Assembly (NCBI GenBank): GCA_949130485.1
Contig: OX422184.1
Location: 1,962,117 to 2,026,116 of the forward strand
Origin: Agelas oroides
Taxonomy: Eukaryota; Porifera; Demospongiae; Agelasida; Agelasidae
DNA length: 64,000 nt
Direction of reading: 5' to 3'
A program made the position numbers and the translations under genes. Below, one piece after another: positions 22,314-33,946 of the stretch; the first letter of the stretch is position 1; every line of letters starts with the position of its first letter. A model generated the notes under the pieces. That model had not been told where the DNA came from, searched no databases, and saw only the letters and a program-made list of their open reading frames with translations.

Positions 22314-22999
22314 ATAGATCCAGCAAAGATACAAATTTAGAAAATACGCTCTGGTATTATGCAACATTTTTGGCAATTGTTTACACATGCAGTATCCACA
22401 AATTCATAGGTATAATGTAACTCTATTTTTTTAGGTCCCCCTAGGCCTGTGTGGGATCATGCTGCTCCATCTATAGCTGCAGAATCTTACATGGAACATG
22501 TCACCATGCTAACAGATCAGTCTGCATGCAGATGTTCCTTGTACATGCAGCAAACTGTAGACATTCCCAGTGCAGCTGCATGCATGCATGATGATGCCTG
22601 ATTAATGGCCAAAACTTGTCACGTGCAGTGGGTGACTTTGAATAACATCTAGTCTGCCTTTTGTTTTAGGAAAATGTGGATGATTGGTTATTTATTCATT
22701 TAGGTGTTTAACCATTAGCTCTCGTGCAGCCTAGATAACTGTAGCTATGCAACTGAAGTTCCAGCTATGAGACCTGAGTAAGTCTTCATGCATACTATAG
22801 GCTTGAAGAAACAGCACTATACAAGATGGCTTTACATTTTTAAACTATAGTATGACTGTAGTATTGAAAAAGAATGTCTCAAGCCTAAGATTATCCCCAA
22901 GCGGTAATATTGTATTAAAATATGGCTTGGAAACCCTGAACCACTTGTATTAATAAATTGATTTGTCTTATGATAGTACTGTGATGACTGTTGACAAAA

Positions 23000-23007
23000 T
23001 ATAAAAT
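23000..23007 (+). promoter_or_regulatory. TATA box of gene C2
   Basis: TATAAAAT in the same sequence context and spacing (156 bases before the ATG) as in C1. Confidence 0.5.
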
Positions 23008-23162
23008 AGGCTTGCACTAGCTTTGATACTACAGCTAAGTCGCTCTGCAGCAGCAAACACCCTTGAGCTATCCAGTATTGGAATTCAGAAGAAGCTACCT
23101 TGGGTATAGATTAGTTTCCCAGCAACACGGCTGTTGGATTCAAATTTTCCTCCAGGCAAGAT

Positions 23163-24630
23163 ATGAAAATGACTGCTGTGAAAATTGTAGGATTCCTTGT
23201 GGTACTTCTTGCAGTTTTGCTGGTAAGCATTAGAGAACTATAGTATTGCCATTCCGTATATTAAACTTTAATACTGCATGATTATCACTAATGAAAGATT
23301 TTAGAGACACGATTAAACATCCCTAGTCTAATTTCCTACCTCTAGACTTGTATTGGAACTTTAGCAGCGAGACTCTCTTTTCCTTTTTTTTTTTTTTAAT
23401 TATTTTGCGAGGGTAATCGGCGCGGTTTTCGCGGATTTACGATCCCCATTCCGCGAAAAGTTTACTCCGCGATTTTAAGTCGCATTGCACAACTCTCTAA
23501 GGTGAACTGTGTGGCCCACTTACAACGCAGGACCCATCTATGGTATAGTTTACCAAGCTAAATCCTCTCTCTAACTTTACCTAGGTGACTGACAGTAGCA
23601 AAACTCCACCCAGCTCAGTCAACCCAGTGCGCGCGCGAGCTTATACGCCACATCTTCACCTTGCGATGGCGTCTCCAGCTCAAAAACGAGCAAGGCACTG
23701 GAGGCTTTTGGTGGTCACAAGTAAGCCAATGTTTCGCTCTTTAGACGCGCCATTTCTATGTTGTGATAGCCATATCCCGGTCCCCAGTGCTTTGCCGGAT
23801 TGTTTGCAACTGTGCGCATGAGTAGTAGGTTTCTCGCGGCACGCATACAGCACAGGCTATATTTTACTGCTTGCGTGTCTTCTTCTTTCATGTCACAGGT
23901 TGCACAAGCCAGCTCTTGCAGGCGTCATTACTGTGCTCAAGGGTGGTCCTTGAACTTGCATACTTGCCGCTGTGAACGACGCTGCAGATTCACTAAATGC
24001 TCGACTGGCCACCACCTGGATTGGTCAACATGCAAGTGTGTGTGTCCATACAAGGAATGCCCATACGGTCAGGTTCTCAACAAATGGTGCAAGTGCGTGT
24101 GCCCCTACAAGAAATGCCCATACGGTCAGGTTCTCAACAAATGGTGCAAGTGTGTGTGCCCCTACAAGAAATGCCCCTACGGTCAGGTTCTCAACAAATG
24201 GTGCAAGTGCGTGTGCCCCTACAAGAAATGCCCATACGGTCAGGTTCTCAACAAATGGTGCAAGTGCGTGTGCCCCTACAAGAAATGCCCCTACGGTCAG
24301 GTTCTCAACAAACGGTGCAAGTGCGTGTGCCCCTACAAGAAATGCCCATACGGTCAGGTTCTCAACAAACGGTGCAAGTGCGTGTGCCCCTACAAGAAAT
24401 GCCCATATGGTCAGGTTCTCAACAAATGGTGCAAGTGCGTGTGCCCCTACAAGGAATGCCCCTATGGTCAGGTTCTCAACAAATGGTGCAAGTGCGTGTG
24501 CCCCTACAAGAAATGCCCGTACGGTCATGTTCTCAACAAATGGTGCCGATGCGAGAGGACTCATGTTTACAACCAGGGTTACAACCAGCGTTACAACCAG
24601 GGTTACAACCACCAGCGTTACGGCTCGTAG
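23163..24630 (+). CDS. CXCXC gene C2: secreted protein with nine 19-residue cysteine repeats and Tyr-rich tail
   Basis: Exon 1 (23163-23222) encodes a signal peptide differing from C1 in two residues, with a GTAAGC donor in phase 0. Exon 2 (23899-24630) begins V-A-Q-A-S-S-C after TGTCACAG. The product is about 263 aa. Two N-terminal modules are followed by nine near-identical units CPYGQVLNKWCKCVCPYKK (C-x9-C-x-C-x-C). A short tail follows with GYNQRYNQ-type repeats ending RYGS. Lysines and cysteines dominate the array; tyrosines lie in each linker and in the tail. The near-identity of units implies recent tandem expansion. Function is unknown; a crosslinked extracellular structural or adhesive protein is inferred. 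Other frames across the 57-bp repeat are periodicity shadows. Confidence 0.85.
24057..24545 (+). repeat. 57-bp coding tandem repeat of gene C2, nine copies
   Basis: Units with TACGGTCAGGTTCTCAACAA recur every 57 bases with few substitutions (AAATGG/AAACGG, AAG/AAGG). Three forward frames and one reverse frame stay open because 57 is a multiple of three. Confidence 0.9.
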
Positions 24631-24742
24631 CAGGGTTAGGATCATGGACACTCAAACCTTGAACTCAACAACTGCACCGTCTTTGTCCTACAGCTAGAAC
24701 AGTTACTGAAACCCTTAGCTTAATGTTTGATTACTGCTTTTA

Positions 24743-24748
24743 AATAAA
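24743..24748 (+). terminator. Gene C2 polyadenylation signal AATAAA
   Basis: AATAAA 112 bases after the stop, in a 3' region nearly identical to that of C1. Confidence 0.6.
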
Positions 24749-24835
24749 ACCGATTGCAGTTGGCTTATTAAAGGTTTTTGCTTTTGCCAAGTGGGAAGCG
24801 ATGCCTGCATGCTGCGTTTGACGTATACGCATGTA

Positions 24836-25072
24836 TCAAGAGCGCATATAAGAACGGGCGGCTAGAGTAAGAGCGTGTAACTCCAATAAAAGCCCACAGT
24901 CTAGTCCGGTCAAAAGTATTGAACCATACTAAAAATAGAACACCTGGCAGGTGCTTAGCAACAATGGCGCGCAGCTGCGCAGTACGTGTTACTATTTTTA
25001 GTACGGTTCGACCGGTTTCAAATTTACGGAGTTACATGCTCTTACTCTAGCCGCCCGTTCTTATGCGCTCTT
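24836..25072. repeat. 235-bp palindromic element, copy in segment 2
   Basis: Counterpart of 17036-17270: CAAGAGCGCATATAAGAACG and CGTTCTTATGCGCTCTTG ends with inner inverted GTGTAACTCC and GGAGTTACA. Confidence 0.7.
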
Positions 25073-25560
25073 GCATGTGTAATAAAAACAATACAAGAGC
25101 ATGTTCTACCATGAAGTCGCCTGCAGAGCGGCAGCGGCAATCGGTAGGATTGCCGCGATACGTGCATGCATCACCAAAATATAGTGGTAAGGAGAAAAGG
25201 AGGGAACATCGTCGGGCAGTTCATGTGCAGCGCGGTAAACCGCGGGTTCGGCAGCGGTGAAGGCATGCACCATGCAGGTCTAACTTATGCCGCCGCGCTT
25301 CATAAAAGCGTCAGCTGGCTTAATAAAAGTTGCCGATATTTTCAGTTTACCTAACTTTTCTAACAAAAAAAACAACAAAAAAACAACAAAAAACAAAACA
25401 CACACACACACACAAATACATGCAATAAGACAACAAAAAATGAATACGACGCAGGTGATATTGTCACTTTGCATGTGCGCAAAGAATATATCACTCGCAA
25501 GAAGTCGGGAAAGCTATTACGCTTGTCAACATGCAGTTCATGTCGGGAAGCCACTGAGAC

Positions 25561-26423
25561 CATGGATAATATAGTACACGTAGGTGGATAGGAAACGCAG
25601 GTAGTATACGGAATAGTCCACGGAAAAATTGTTCACCCATCCTGGTAATGCCGCTTTTGTGCCAAGTTTTGTGTTAGCTAATCTCGGCAACAGAAGGAGC
25701 TACAGCTAAAAGCTACAGGAGTCATAAAGTATAATAGCGGATGTACTGGGATAGCTATGTAAGAACCCGCTCAGTGTTGGCAGTGTCGTTCAATAAACAT
25801 CTGAATTTCCGAATTGACCATTGTAACGGCCAAATTCGCCGCATGCGACAGCAAACTTTGTGTTAGGCAATCTAGGCAACAGAAGAAGCTACGGCGAAAA
25901 GTTGCAGGATTCATGAAGTATAGTAGTTGGTGTACTGGGATAGATATGTGAGCGCTTGCTCAGTGCTAGCAATACCGTCTGCAGTTGCCGAATACCCCGA
26001 ATTTTGCCCCATTTAGGAGCAAATCCCCTGTTAGCAGATCTCAGCAACAGAAAGCGCTACGATAAAAAGCTGCAGGAATCATAGAGTACAGTAGTTGGTC
26101 TACTGGGATAGCTATATAAGAATTAGCTCAATATTAGCAATGTCGTTCAATAGATGTCTGAAGTTTCCAAAATTGAAATTTTCAGCCCGTATACCCGTAC
26201 CGGGTGTTGTTTTCCAGCATCCACGCCCGGGACAGACAAGCTGCTGCTTTCTATGGTTGCTATCCCAGTAGACCCATTATTGTACTTCAGCTGTAGTATA
26301 GTAAGAAAACCTGGTGATGTTCAGGTGTTGAGATCAGCTAACAGGCGTTTCTTGGATGGGAACCAGAAGTGCTCCGTATACTACGTCGTTTCCTATCCAC
26401 CTACGTGTATTATATTATCCATG
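25561..26423. mobile_element. 863-bp terminal-inverted-repeat element with 7-base target duplication
   Basis: The ends CATGGATAATATAGTACACG and CGTGTATTATATTATCCATG begin arms of about 37 bases. CTGAGAC flanks both sides (25554-25560 and 26424-26430). Segment 1 has a single copy at the empty site (near 17850). Inside are three degenerate units of about 160-190 bp (CAACAGAAG, AGCTACAG, TACTGGGATAGCTATGTAAG). No transposase is encoded. Confidence 0.8.
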
Positions 26424-27183
26424 CTGAGACAATATTTACTCGTTCGCGAGCACTTTGCGAGCTGCATGCTAAACTCGACCTGCAGCCTGGGATTAGCGTT
26501 TTGTAACGTGTTTGGCATATCATGCATGAACAATCAATAATAAAACCACATCTCCCTGGATACAAAAGCCTGCCTAGATTTTATGTAAGGTGACTAAAGT
26601 CACCCGCTGCGCAGGACGCGTTTCGGTCTATATACCAGCTGCAGGCCTCATCAGCTGCGCTGGGGTGAGCATGATATAGTGCATGGACTTGCAATGCCTA
26701 TCACTGCCGCACTTTCTATTGACTGTGACATCAATCAAATCTGCATGTAAAGATGTTTAATCACTGCTTTTATATATTCTCAAAGTTGTTATAAAAATAG
26801 ATTACCATATACCTACTGACCTTGCTGTTGTTTCCTCATATCTCTTTGCCGGGGTGATTAAAACTTGGTACAGAATAGCTCTCTCCGAAAGCCATCATAC
26901 TTGTTTCCTGTTTTCTATTTGCAAGAAACTTGCTGCATGTGGTGTGTAGCTAGCAATATTCTGCTGCTAAATAAAGCAAAATTGTTGTGCATGAGTGCAA
27001 ATGTGTGCATGGAGGGCTTTGCATTATACGCTGGACTGGAATGCTACAAATGACGGTTGGGCATGGCAGGGCATGTGGTAGAACACTGATGACATGCCAC
27101 CAGCTGTCAGTTTCATCAAGTTCAATGACATTACTATACCTAAATACCTACGGCTACTGCTTTCCTATAGCACGCAATATATA

Positions 27184-27674
27184 CTGTGGATCTGGAAATT
27201 TTCGTTGTTAAAAATATTTTCGTGGTTTTGCGTAAACCACAAAAATAAAAAACACGAAATATATTTTACAACGGATAATCATTACAGTCAGCGCATTTTT
27301 GTACAGTACAGCTAGCTAGTTATTTTGCGCGAGACGGCCTCTTCTTCGATACCGGTAGGTGACTCATGCCGTCATGGTAAACGCGTGACAACTTTCCGCT
27401 CAGTGTCCGATAAATCGTCTTTACTGCCACAGTACGTGCCTACAGCGTTCTTCGGTTCTCTTTCACACGCGAGTAGTTTGCCAACAGTTGCGTGCTAGCC
27501 ACGTCCCACGAACGCAGCGTACTCCGGGCTTGCGTGCGTAGTCTCGTTCCAGATCACTAAACCTGGGAACGTAGAATCGATTTAATACCGTCAAAAAATT
27601 TCGTGGGTATCCTAGACCACGAAAATATTTTTACACGAAAAATTAAAACACGACAAATTTCCAGATCTATACGG
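27184..27674. mobile_element. 491-bp MITE with TA target duplication
   Basis: Ends CTGTGGATCTGGAAATTTTC and AAATTTCCAGATCTATACGG are imperfect inverted repeats flanked by TA. Subterminal arms contain TATTTTCGTGGTTT inverted as ACCACGAAAATATTTTT. The interior is CpG-rich and non-coding. Confidence 0.65.
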
Positions 27675-28809
27675 TATAGCTCTGCAGATCTGCCTACTCA
27701 ACAACTATCACACGTCTTTACCCAATCTGTTTATGCATAGCACAATGAAGCCTGTTGCCAACAATAGATATCAATGGCTAGTCTCATGTAGAGGCTCTAG
27801 TTTTCACATTGGTGTTTTAAAGAAAACAAGCTTGGGGCTAAGGCCGCTTGTGACTGTGCCATTGCAGAGGCATGGCATTCCTGCTTCTTGACGTGGTCAG
27901 AATGTGATTTTTACTTTAGTGGACGTGTTATTGGACCTGTTATTGGAAGATAACATCTGTGAAACGTCATGACAACTGATGTTGCTGTGTTTAGGGCAAT
28001 GGTGGCTATAGCCCTGGAGCATTATTTTAATTAGCTATTGGTGCTCTACACTCAGTATTCTTAACAGCACTTACCATTTTTTAAGTGATGTTGCATATAC
28101 ACTCTGAAAATCTACGTAACAAACTAGTAACCAAAAGGCTTGCTCACACTGTCATATTCCACCTCTCTAAACAAAGCAACTCACTGTCTTTGCAGTAGAT
28201 ATGAATGCCACTATATATGCCTGAACTCTGCCCTTACCAGAAACTAGTGTGCTCTTTAAATGTTGCTTAAGTGAAAGCAATGTCCATTTATACTTGGAAC
28301 TTTACAGGCACATCAATCAACTGCATGGAACAACAACAACAACAAAAATTCTGCATAGATATGGCATGGATGATTTACTATGGAGGATTCTCACCCTGGC
28401 AGACATGTAATGTCGTCTACTTCCATTTATTTGCATGTGAAAGACATGCATAATGGCCTAAACATTTCTGTGTTTGTAAACAGGCCTTTTGTGATAGCAG
28501 TGATAACAATTCTCTTGTCACAATGATGTGCAAAGTATGTATTAGTGAAAGAATGGTTTAGACTACTGTAAAAAAGTGTCTCTCTCTGTCGTTGCTCACA
28601 TGCAAGCTCACTAAAAATCAAAAACTTTCAAATGTACATCTAGTCATGACAGTAGAAATAATGAAATTACTTGTTGTTGCAGCTAGTAACCACCACCAGA
28701 AAGTCTAAAGACAAAAGACAAAGCAGTTCTCTATACAATGATGATTCAAAAGAATTCTTTGTTTGAAATTAAAGACAAATAAAAAGTAATTATAGTGCAT
28801 ACAGAAAGG

Positions 28810-28817
28810 TTTAAAAG
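28810..28817 (+). promoter_or_regulatory. Possible TATA element of gene D
   Basis: TTTAAAAG, 95 bases before the gene D ATG; a weaker match than in the other cluster genes. Confidence 0.3.
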
Positions 28818-28911
28818 CCAAAGAGCACTGTGTGTCCATTATTTTCGTTGCTTCTGATTGACTGAAGAAAACAACCAGAGTTCGATGATCAGAGAGTGAA
28901 GGAGGAACGTT

Positions 28912-30193
28912 ATGGAGTCCTTGAGCTACCTGGTTCTTGCAACCATATTGGTTGTGGTAAGAAGCTGTTTGCTATGTATGAGCAACACAATAGCACTATT
29001 GCAATGTATGGTATAGATTTGAGTATGCAACATCAGGATGTATGACATTCATAGCCTTGTTCTCAAGCTTCCCTCTCCAGAACGCGAACATCACTTGGCG
29101 GGAGAGCCTGGTATCTTTTCTCACATGAACATAATGTAATTGGAAAGGGCCAGAATTTTCACAACAAGAAGGCAATGTTTTTCACATTGTTCAACCAACT
29201 ATATGTTCAATACTTGGTGTGTAGAATCTTCGCCCCTGCTAGCTACATAGATAAGTGTAGTTGGTTGCCCAGTAGTAGGCCAGTACCTTCGCTCTTTTTG
29301 CTGTTCTGAGCCCATGGGGTTGCCCACACACAATTAAGGTGTTTCTATTCCCTTTCTATTGCTCACATGAGAAAAGATACCATGCTCTCCTTGCTTTCAC
29401 AATGTTAATGTTCACACTCTAGAGGGGGGAGCTTAGGAGCACGGTTATGACACCCACCAGAAAGAATAGCCAATGGCTAATTGTGTCTTCAATATTACAT
29501 TTTATTTATTTATAAATGTTTGGTACACATTCTTCATTTCCCCTCTTGTATTTACAGGGAGCACAGGCACAATACAGACATTGCCGCTACCAGCACTGCC
29601 CATATCCAAATACATTCAACTGGCATACATGTAAATGCGAACCAAGGCCAAAATGTCGCCCTTTCGCATGTCAATTCCCCAAGGAATTTGACTCTGCAAC
29701 ATGCAGATGTGTCTGCCCATTTCAGCTAAGTCGGTTTTGCACTCGAGGTGAACGTTTTGATGCAAATACCTGCCAGTGTATAAGTATTTGTCCCATTCGT
29801 AGCGCGCGATGCAATCAATTTCAGGAGTTCAACCGTGGTACATGTCGGTGTGAATGCGTGGAGGTGGTTCCTGCCAGGAGAAGGTTCCGTGATCGTACTG
29901 ATGATGATAATGGAAGACGCGGCAGTGATTCAAAGAGATCAGCATCTGACTCGTCAGATGGATGTCGAGAAGGTTCTGATAGTGATTCAAGTGATTCAAG
30001 CGATTCAAGCGATTCATCTAATGGAAAACGGTGCCCTCCACAGCGGGTGGACACCACTCGGTTCTGTCCGTCTGGTCAGCGTCTTAATAGACGAACATGC
30101 AGGTGCTTCATTCCATTTACTCGAAGGAGATTCAGGGTTCGGGACAGGACTGATGATGATGGAAAGCGTGGTGGTAGTGACAGCTCCTCATAA
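28912..30193 (+). CDS. CXCXC gene D: secreted protein with acidic Asp/Ser-rich segments
   Basis: Exon 1 (28912-28956) encodes MESLSYLVLATILVV and a GTAAGA donor in phase 0. Exon 2 (29558-30193) starts G-A-Q-A-Q after TATTTACAG. The product is about 226 aa. Four divergent cysteine modules (for example CPYPNTFNWHTCKCE, then CRCVCP and CQCISIC) are followed by an acidic stretch DRTDDD and a run built on DSSD units. A fifth module (CPSGQRLNRRTCRC) and a second RDRTDDD / S-rich tail complete it. Asp-Ser repeats are known from phosphophoryn-like mineral-associated proteins, and casein-kinase-type phosphorylation would be possible; both are inference. It is the only cluster member with a strongly acidic region. 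Its intron contains a foldback insertion. Confidence 0.8.
29052..29442. repeat. Foldback element in gene D intron 1
   Basis: GGGAGAGCCTGGTATCTTTT with CTCACATGA is inverted downstream as CTCACATGAGAAAAGATACC. Relatives lie at 34677-35020 and share the TAGCC(T)TGTTC-type edge of the palindrome family described at 59100. Confidence 0.6.
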
Positions 30194-30414
30194 GTGGGCC
30201 AAATCAGTAACAGACACTTACAGAAATATTACACAATGTTTGATTTTAATGTAGGTATGATCATTTTGCTCTAGACCCGGACAGTTTCAGCAATGGATTT
30301 TTTAAACGTTCATCACCGCATACACAATAGTAGCATATATGGCTGCTGTAATACTTGCAATATTGCTTTTTGAATACGTAATTACCCCAAGATGCAAGAA
30401 AACAAATTTGTGTC

Positions 30415-30420
30415 AATAAA
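30415..30420 (+). terminator. Gene D polyadenylation signal AATAAA
   Basis: AATAAA in TGTCAATAAATAACAC, just before the minisatellite array. Confidence 0.5.
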
Positions 30421-30430
30421 TAACACACAG

Positions 30431-31016
30431 GTCAGATGTAGTAATGGACATCCAATCTGAGGTCAGATGTAGTAATGACATCCAATCTGAGGTCAGATGT
30501 AGTAATGGACATCCAATCTGAGGTCAGATGTAGTAATGGACATCCAATCTGAGGTCAGATGTAGTAATGGACATCCAATCTGAGGTCAGATGTAGTAATG
30601 GACATCCAATCTGAGGTCAGATGTAGTAATGGACATCCAATCTGAGGTCAGATGTAGTAATGGACATCCAATCTGAGGTCAGATGTAGTAATGGACATCC
30701 AATATCTGAGGTCAGATGTAGTAATGGACATCCAATATCTGAGGTCAGATGTAGTAATGACATCCAATCTGAGGTCAGATGTAGTAATGGACATCCAATC
30801 TGAGGTCAGATGTAGTAATGGACATCCAATCTGAGGTCAGATGTAGTAATGACATCCAATCTGAGGTCAGATGTAGTAATGACATCCAATCTGAGGTCAG
30901 ATGTAGTAATGACATCCAATCTGAGGTCAGATGTAGTAATGGACATCCAATATATGAGGTCAGATGTAGTAATGGACATCCAATCTGAGGTCAGATGTAG
31001 TAATGGACATCCAATT
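30431..31016. repeat. 31-bp minisatellite, about 19 copies
   Basis: Unit GGTCAGATGTAGTAATGGAC plus ATCCAATCTGA, with variants lacking one G or adding AT. Units are directly adjacent, so this is not a spacer-containing array. Confidence 0.9.
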
Positions 31017-32248
31017 TGATTTTATGTTGTTTAGTGTCGTGCAAGGGAAAGTGGTGCTAGATGGAAAACACCCTTATCAGGTCGGTATACCTTTCATATA
31101 CTCAAGGCCTAGCAGTTGACTTAAGCACAAGGTAAGTAAGGGCTATAGTTACTGTACGTGTACTGTAATATTGAAATTGAATAGCTAATTGAATACTAAT
31201 CTAGATTCTTTCCCCTCCTTTGCTGGGACATTGTCTTATCTGTCCCTACTCACAACTTAGCAACAAAAACTAAATACAAGAACTGAATAGCTACAATAAT
31301 TCGAGACCACTCAGTCTAGCCACATAACCATACCAACTCTCAATAGTTTGCATATACATGCAGATAAACGAATTTTGGCTAGTTCAATATAACTTGATGC
31401 ATGTAAAAACAATATTAATACTGAGTTCCACTCTAGCTTACTCAAATAACCGCCCAAAACTTTAGTGCACATCAGTATAATATGTATGAGTGAAATAACT
31501 ATGTATGCAGAAATACATACATACACAATACAAACTTATCACCACTTTACTAAGATAACTGACATATGTACACAGACAATACACAATGCCACAATTCAAT
31601 ACAGGACATATACGTAAATGTCTACATCTGCAATACATAACACACAGTACCTGTGTAGCACAATGCAGAGTCAGTACTTAGTGCCTGGTACTGGCTGCTC
31701 AAGTCGAAACTTGATCATTTCCATGTCTATGTCATAAAATGAATGGGGATTGTAGTGGAAATACTCCTGTACTTTGTATGTACCCAGATCACTATTGGGG
31801 GTAGTGGTCTTGCCTATGTGTGTGTATGCATGGTGATGAGGTTGGGGAGAGGGAAGTTAAAGTGCAGAGAGAAGGCTTGTATTTACAAAACCTTGCTAAG
31901 AAACTGTGCAATGTATATAGCCTTGTTTCTGTGTAGTCTTTCTTACTATCCAGGTTTTGATCATTTTCCAAAACAGAGAGAAAGAAGCATTATCACATGA
32001 GTGATGCTTTTGCTCAATAATGTCACTCACATGAAAGGTAATCTCCTAGGCTCCCCTTACCCTCCATTTTTTTCACGTTATAAGTAATCAAAAACTGGGC
32101 AAGTCTTACAAGGGATGGAGGGGTAAAGAAACACTTTACTTGGGAAGCAACGGGTGTGCCTCAAACCTGGGACTTTCGGTCCACAGGTAACTAGTTGCAT
32201 GGCTACAAGTCACAACCTTAACACTAGAAGACCTTATGCTGTAATTGA
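31017..32248. other. No gene seen between the two minisatellites
   Basis: Open frames are short, lack splice context, and show no family resemblance. Sequence is AT-rich and unremarkable. Confidence 0.5.
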
Positions 32249-32842
32249 GTGTGCAGCAACTGTAGCACAGCTGTTTACTCATGAGTGATTACTTATAATA
32301 AGCCATTGAAGCAATATAATGCAAGTTGTGGGTTAGAATTTACAGGGCGTGTAGCAACTGTAGCACAGCTGTTTACTCATGAGTGATTACTTATCATAAG
32401 CCATTGAAGCAATATAATGCAAGTTGTGGGTTAGAATTTACAGGGCGTGTAGCAACTGTAGCACAGCTGTTTACTCATGAGTGATTACTTATAATAAGCC
32501 ATTGAAGCAATATAATGCAAGTTGTGGGTTAGAATTTACAGGGTGTGTAGCAACTGTAGTATAGCTGTTTACTCATGAGTGATTACTTATCATAAGCCAT
32601 TGAAGCAGTATAATGCAAGTTGTGGGTTAGAATTTACAGGGCGTGTAGCAACTGTAGCACAGCTGTTTACTCATGAGTGATTACTTATCATAAGCCATTG
32701 AAGCAATATAATGCAAGTTGTGGGTTAGAATTTACAGGGCGTGTAGCAACTGTAGCACAGCTGTTTACTCATGAGTGATTACTTATCATAAGCCATCGAA
32801 GCAATATAATGCAAGTTGTGTGTTAGAATTTACAGGGTGTGT
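32249..32842. repeat. 98-bp tandem repeat, six copies
   Basis: Unit contains GTAGCAACTGTAGCACAGCT, TTTACTCATGAGTGATTACT, AGCCATTGAAGCAATATAAT and GTGGGTTAGAATTTACAGGG. Copies differ by a few substitutions. Confidence 0.9.
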
Positions 32843-33187
32843 AAGGACAAGCATCCTAACAGTAGGCCATCTGTTGTCTTCAGTTACATACATATCCGAT
32901 TAATAGATGATTGTATTATTAGGCTGCATGTATGTACTGTTTCTATAGAATGCTGTCTACAGACTAATTAATAGATTACTTACAAATATCAAATATTTTA
33001 TCAAAATAAAATCAGGTGACATTATATGGCTGCACATGCTATTGTTATAGGTTACTCTGAACAAAGGTCTCCTTGTATATTTGTTCTCAGGCCATGTTCA
33101 CGAGTCTCCTTTGAGCATTTGTTCTTGCTCTCAGGTCTTTTCGTTTGTCTTCAAGCCTCTTCCTTAACTTTCTTATATATGTGACTA

Positions 33188-33386
33188 AAGCTCCATTTAC
33201 ACTGCACTTTAAACCGGTTTCAAAGCGGTTTCAAATCGGTTTATAGGGCAGCTGTGTAAACGCCCCCTAATGTGCTTTAGAAACTGCTTTCTGTAAACCA
33301 CATAATGATGTGGTTTGGCCAAACTGGTTTAAACGTATACACCAATTTGAAACTGGTTTAAGTGCTAGTGTAAACAGGGCTTAAAG
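33188..33386. repeat. MITE-like element with inverted GTTTACAC ends
   Basis: TAAAGCTCCATTTACACT at the left is inverted as AGTGTAAACAGGGCTTTAAAG-like sequence at the right. The interior repeats AAACCGGTTT / AAACTGGTTT. Confidence 0.5.
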
Positions 33387-33518
33387 CTGGGTAGGAGCCT
33401 GGAAACTGACACATATACAATGCTTGCTAAATATTAAGAGGAAATACCTTGGTGTCTTCATGATACATAAGGAAGTCAAATGTATTGGGACCAAAGGGTG
33501 TTTAGACATTTTCAGATA

Positions 33519-33946
33519 CCGTATTTATTCAAATGAAACGCGTGATCCAATCTAGCGAATGAAATTCAGTTCTGAGAATTTATGGGTGGATCCAACTTAG
33601 TGCAAGCTGCCACTAATTAATTTTGGGTTGATCCAATGTAGCGCAATATGTGTACCTGGAATGAAGCCTCTCAGTTGTTCCAGTCAGTTTATTTTGTGAT
33701 AACAAAGGACCGTCAAGAACAATTTCCAGGAGAAAGAGCTATCCCATAAATGTTCTACTTTGGCATTTGAAAGACTTTTGTTGCTGCAGCTGCTACCATC
33801 TATCAAGAACCTCACATTCGGACAAGACTGAGAATTGAAGGCGAGGAACTCTTTGCACATGTTTTGACCAAAATATTTCTTGCATTTGAATCCATTGCAA
33901 CACATGATCTAATTAATTTGCATGTGCTTTATTTGAATAAATACAG
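33519..33946. mobile_element. 428-bp MITE with TA target duplication
   Basis: Ends CCGTATTTATTCAAAT and ATTTGAATAAATACAG are inverted and flanked by TA on both sides. A 73-codon minus-strand frame inside (33684-33905) is not recognised. It may be a remnant of a pogo/Tc1-type transposase, which is speculative. Confidence 0.65.

Larger units (their letters stand above)
18795..28370. repeat. Tandem segmental duplication, copy 2
   Basis: Same order of landmarks as copy 1, from ATTATCTTCTAGTTAATCAC to the GGAACTTTACAGGCACATCA block near 28310. It lacks the part of copy 1 holding the gene B signal exon. It has a LINE fragment and an 863-bp element that copy 1 lacks. Confidence 0.75.

Noticed and set aside
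24025-24697. Alternative forward and reverse frames across the gene C2 array
   Set aside because: A 57-bp unit keeps several frames open at once; only the CPYGQVLNK frame joins a signal exon in phase and matches the family.
30431-31016. CRISPR-like array of regular repeats
   Set aside because: Units are contiguous with no unique spacers, and the context is eukaryotic; it is a minisatellite.
33684-33905. Minus-strand 73-codon frame as a gene
   Set aside because: It lies inside a 428-bp TA-flanked MITE and has no recognisable domain.
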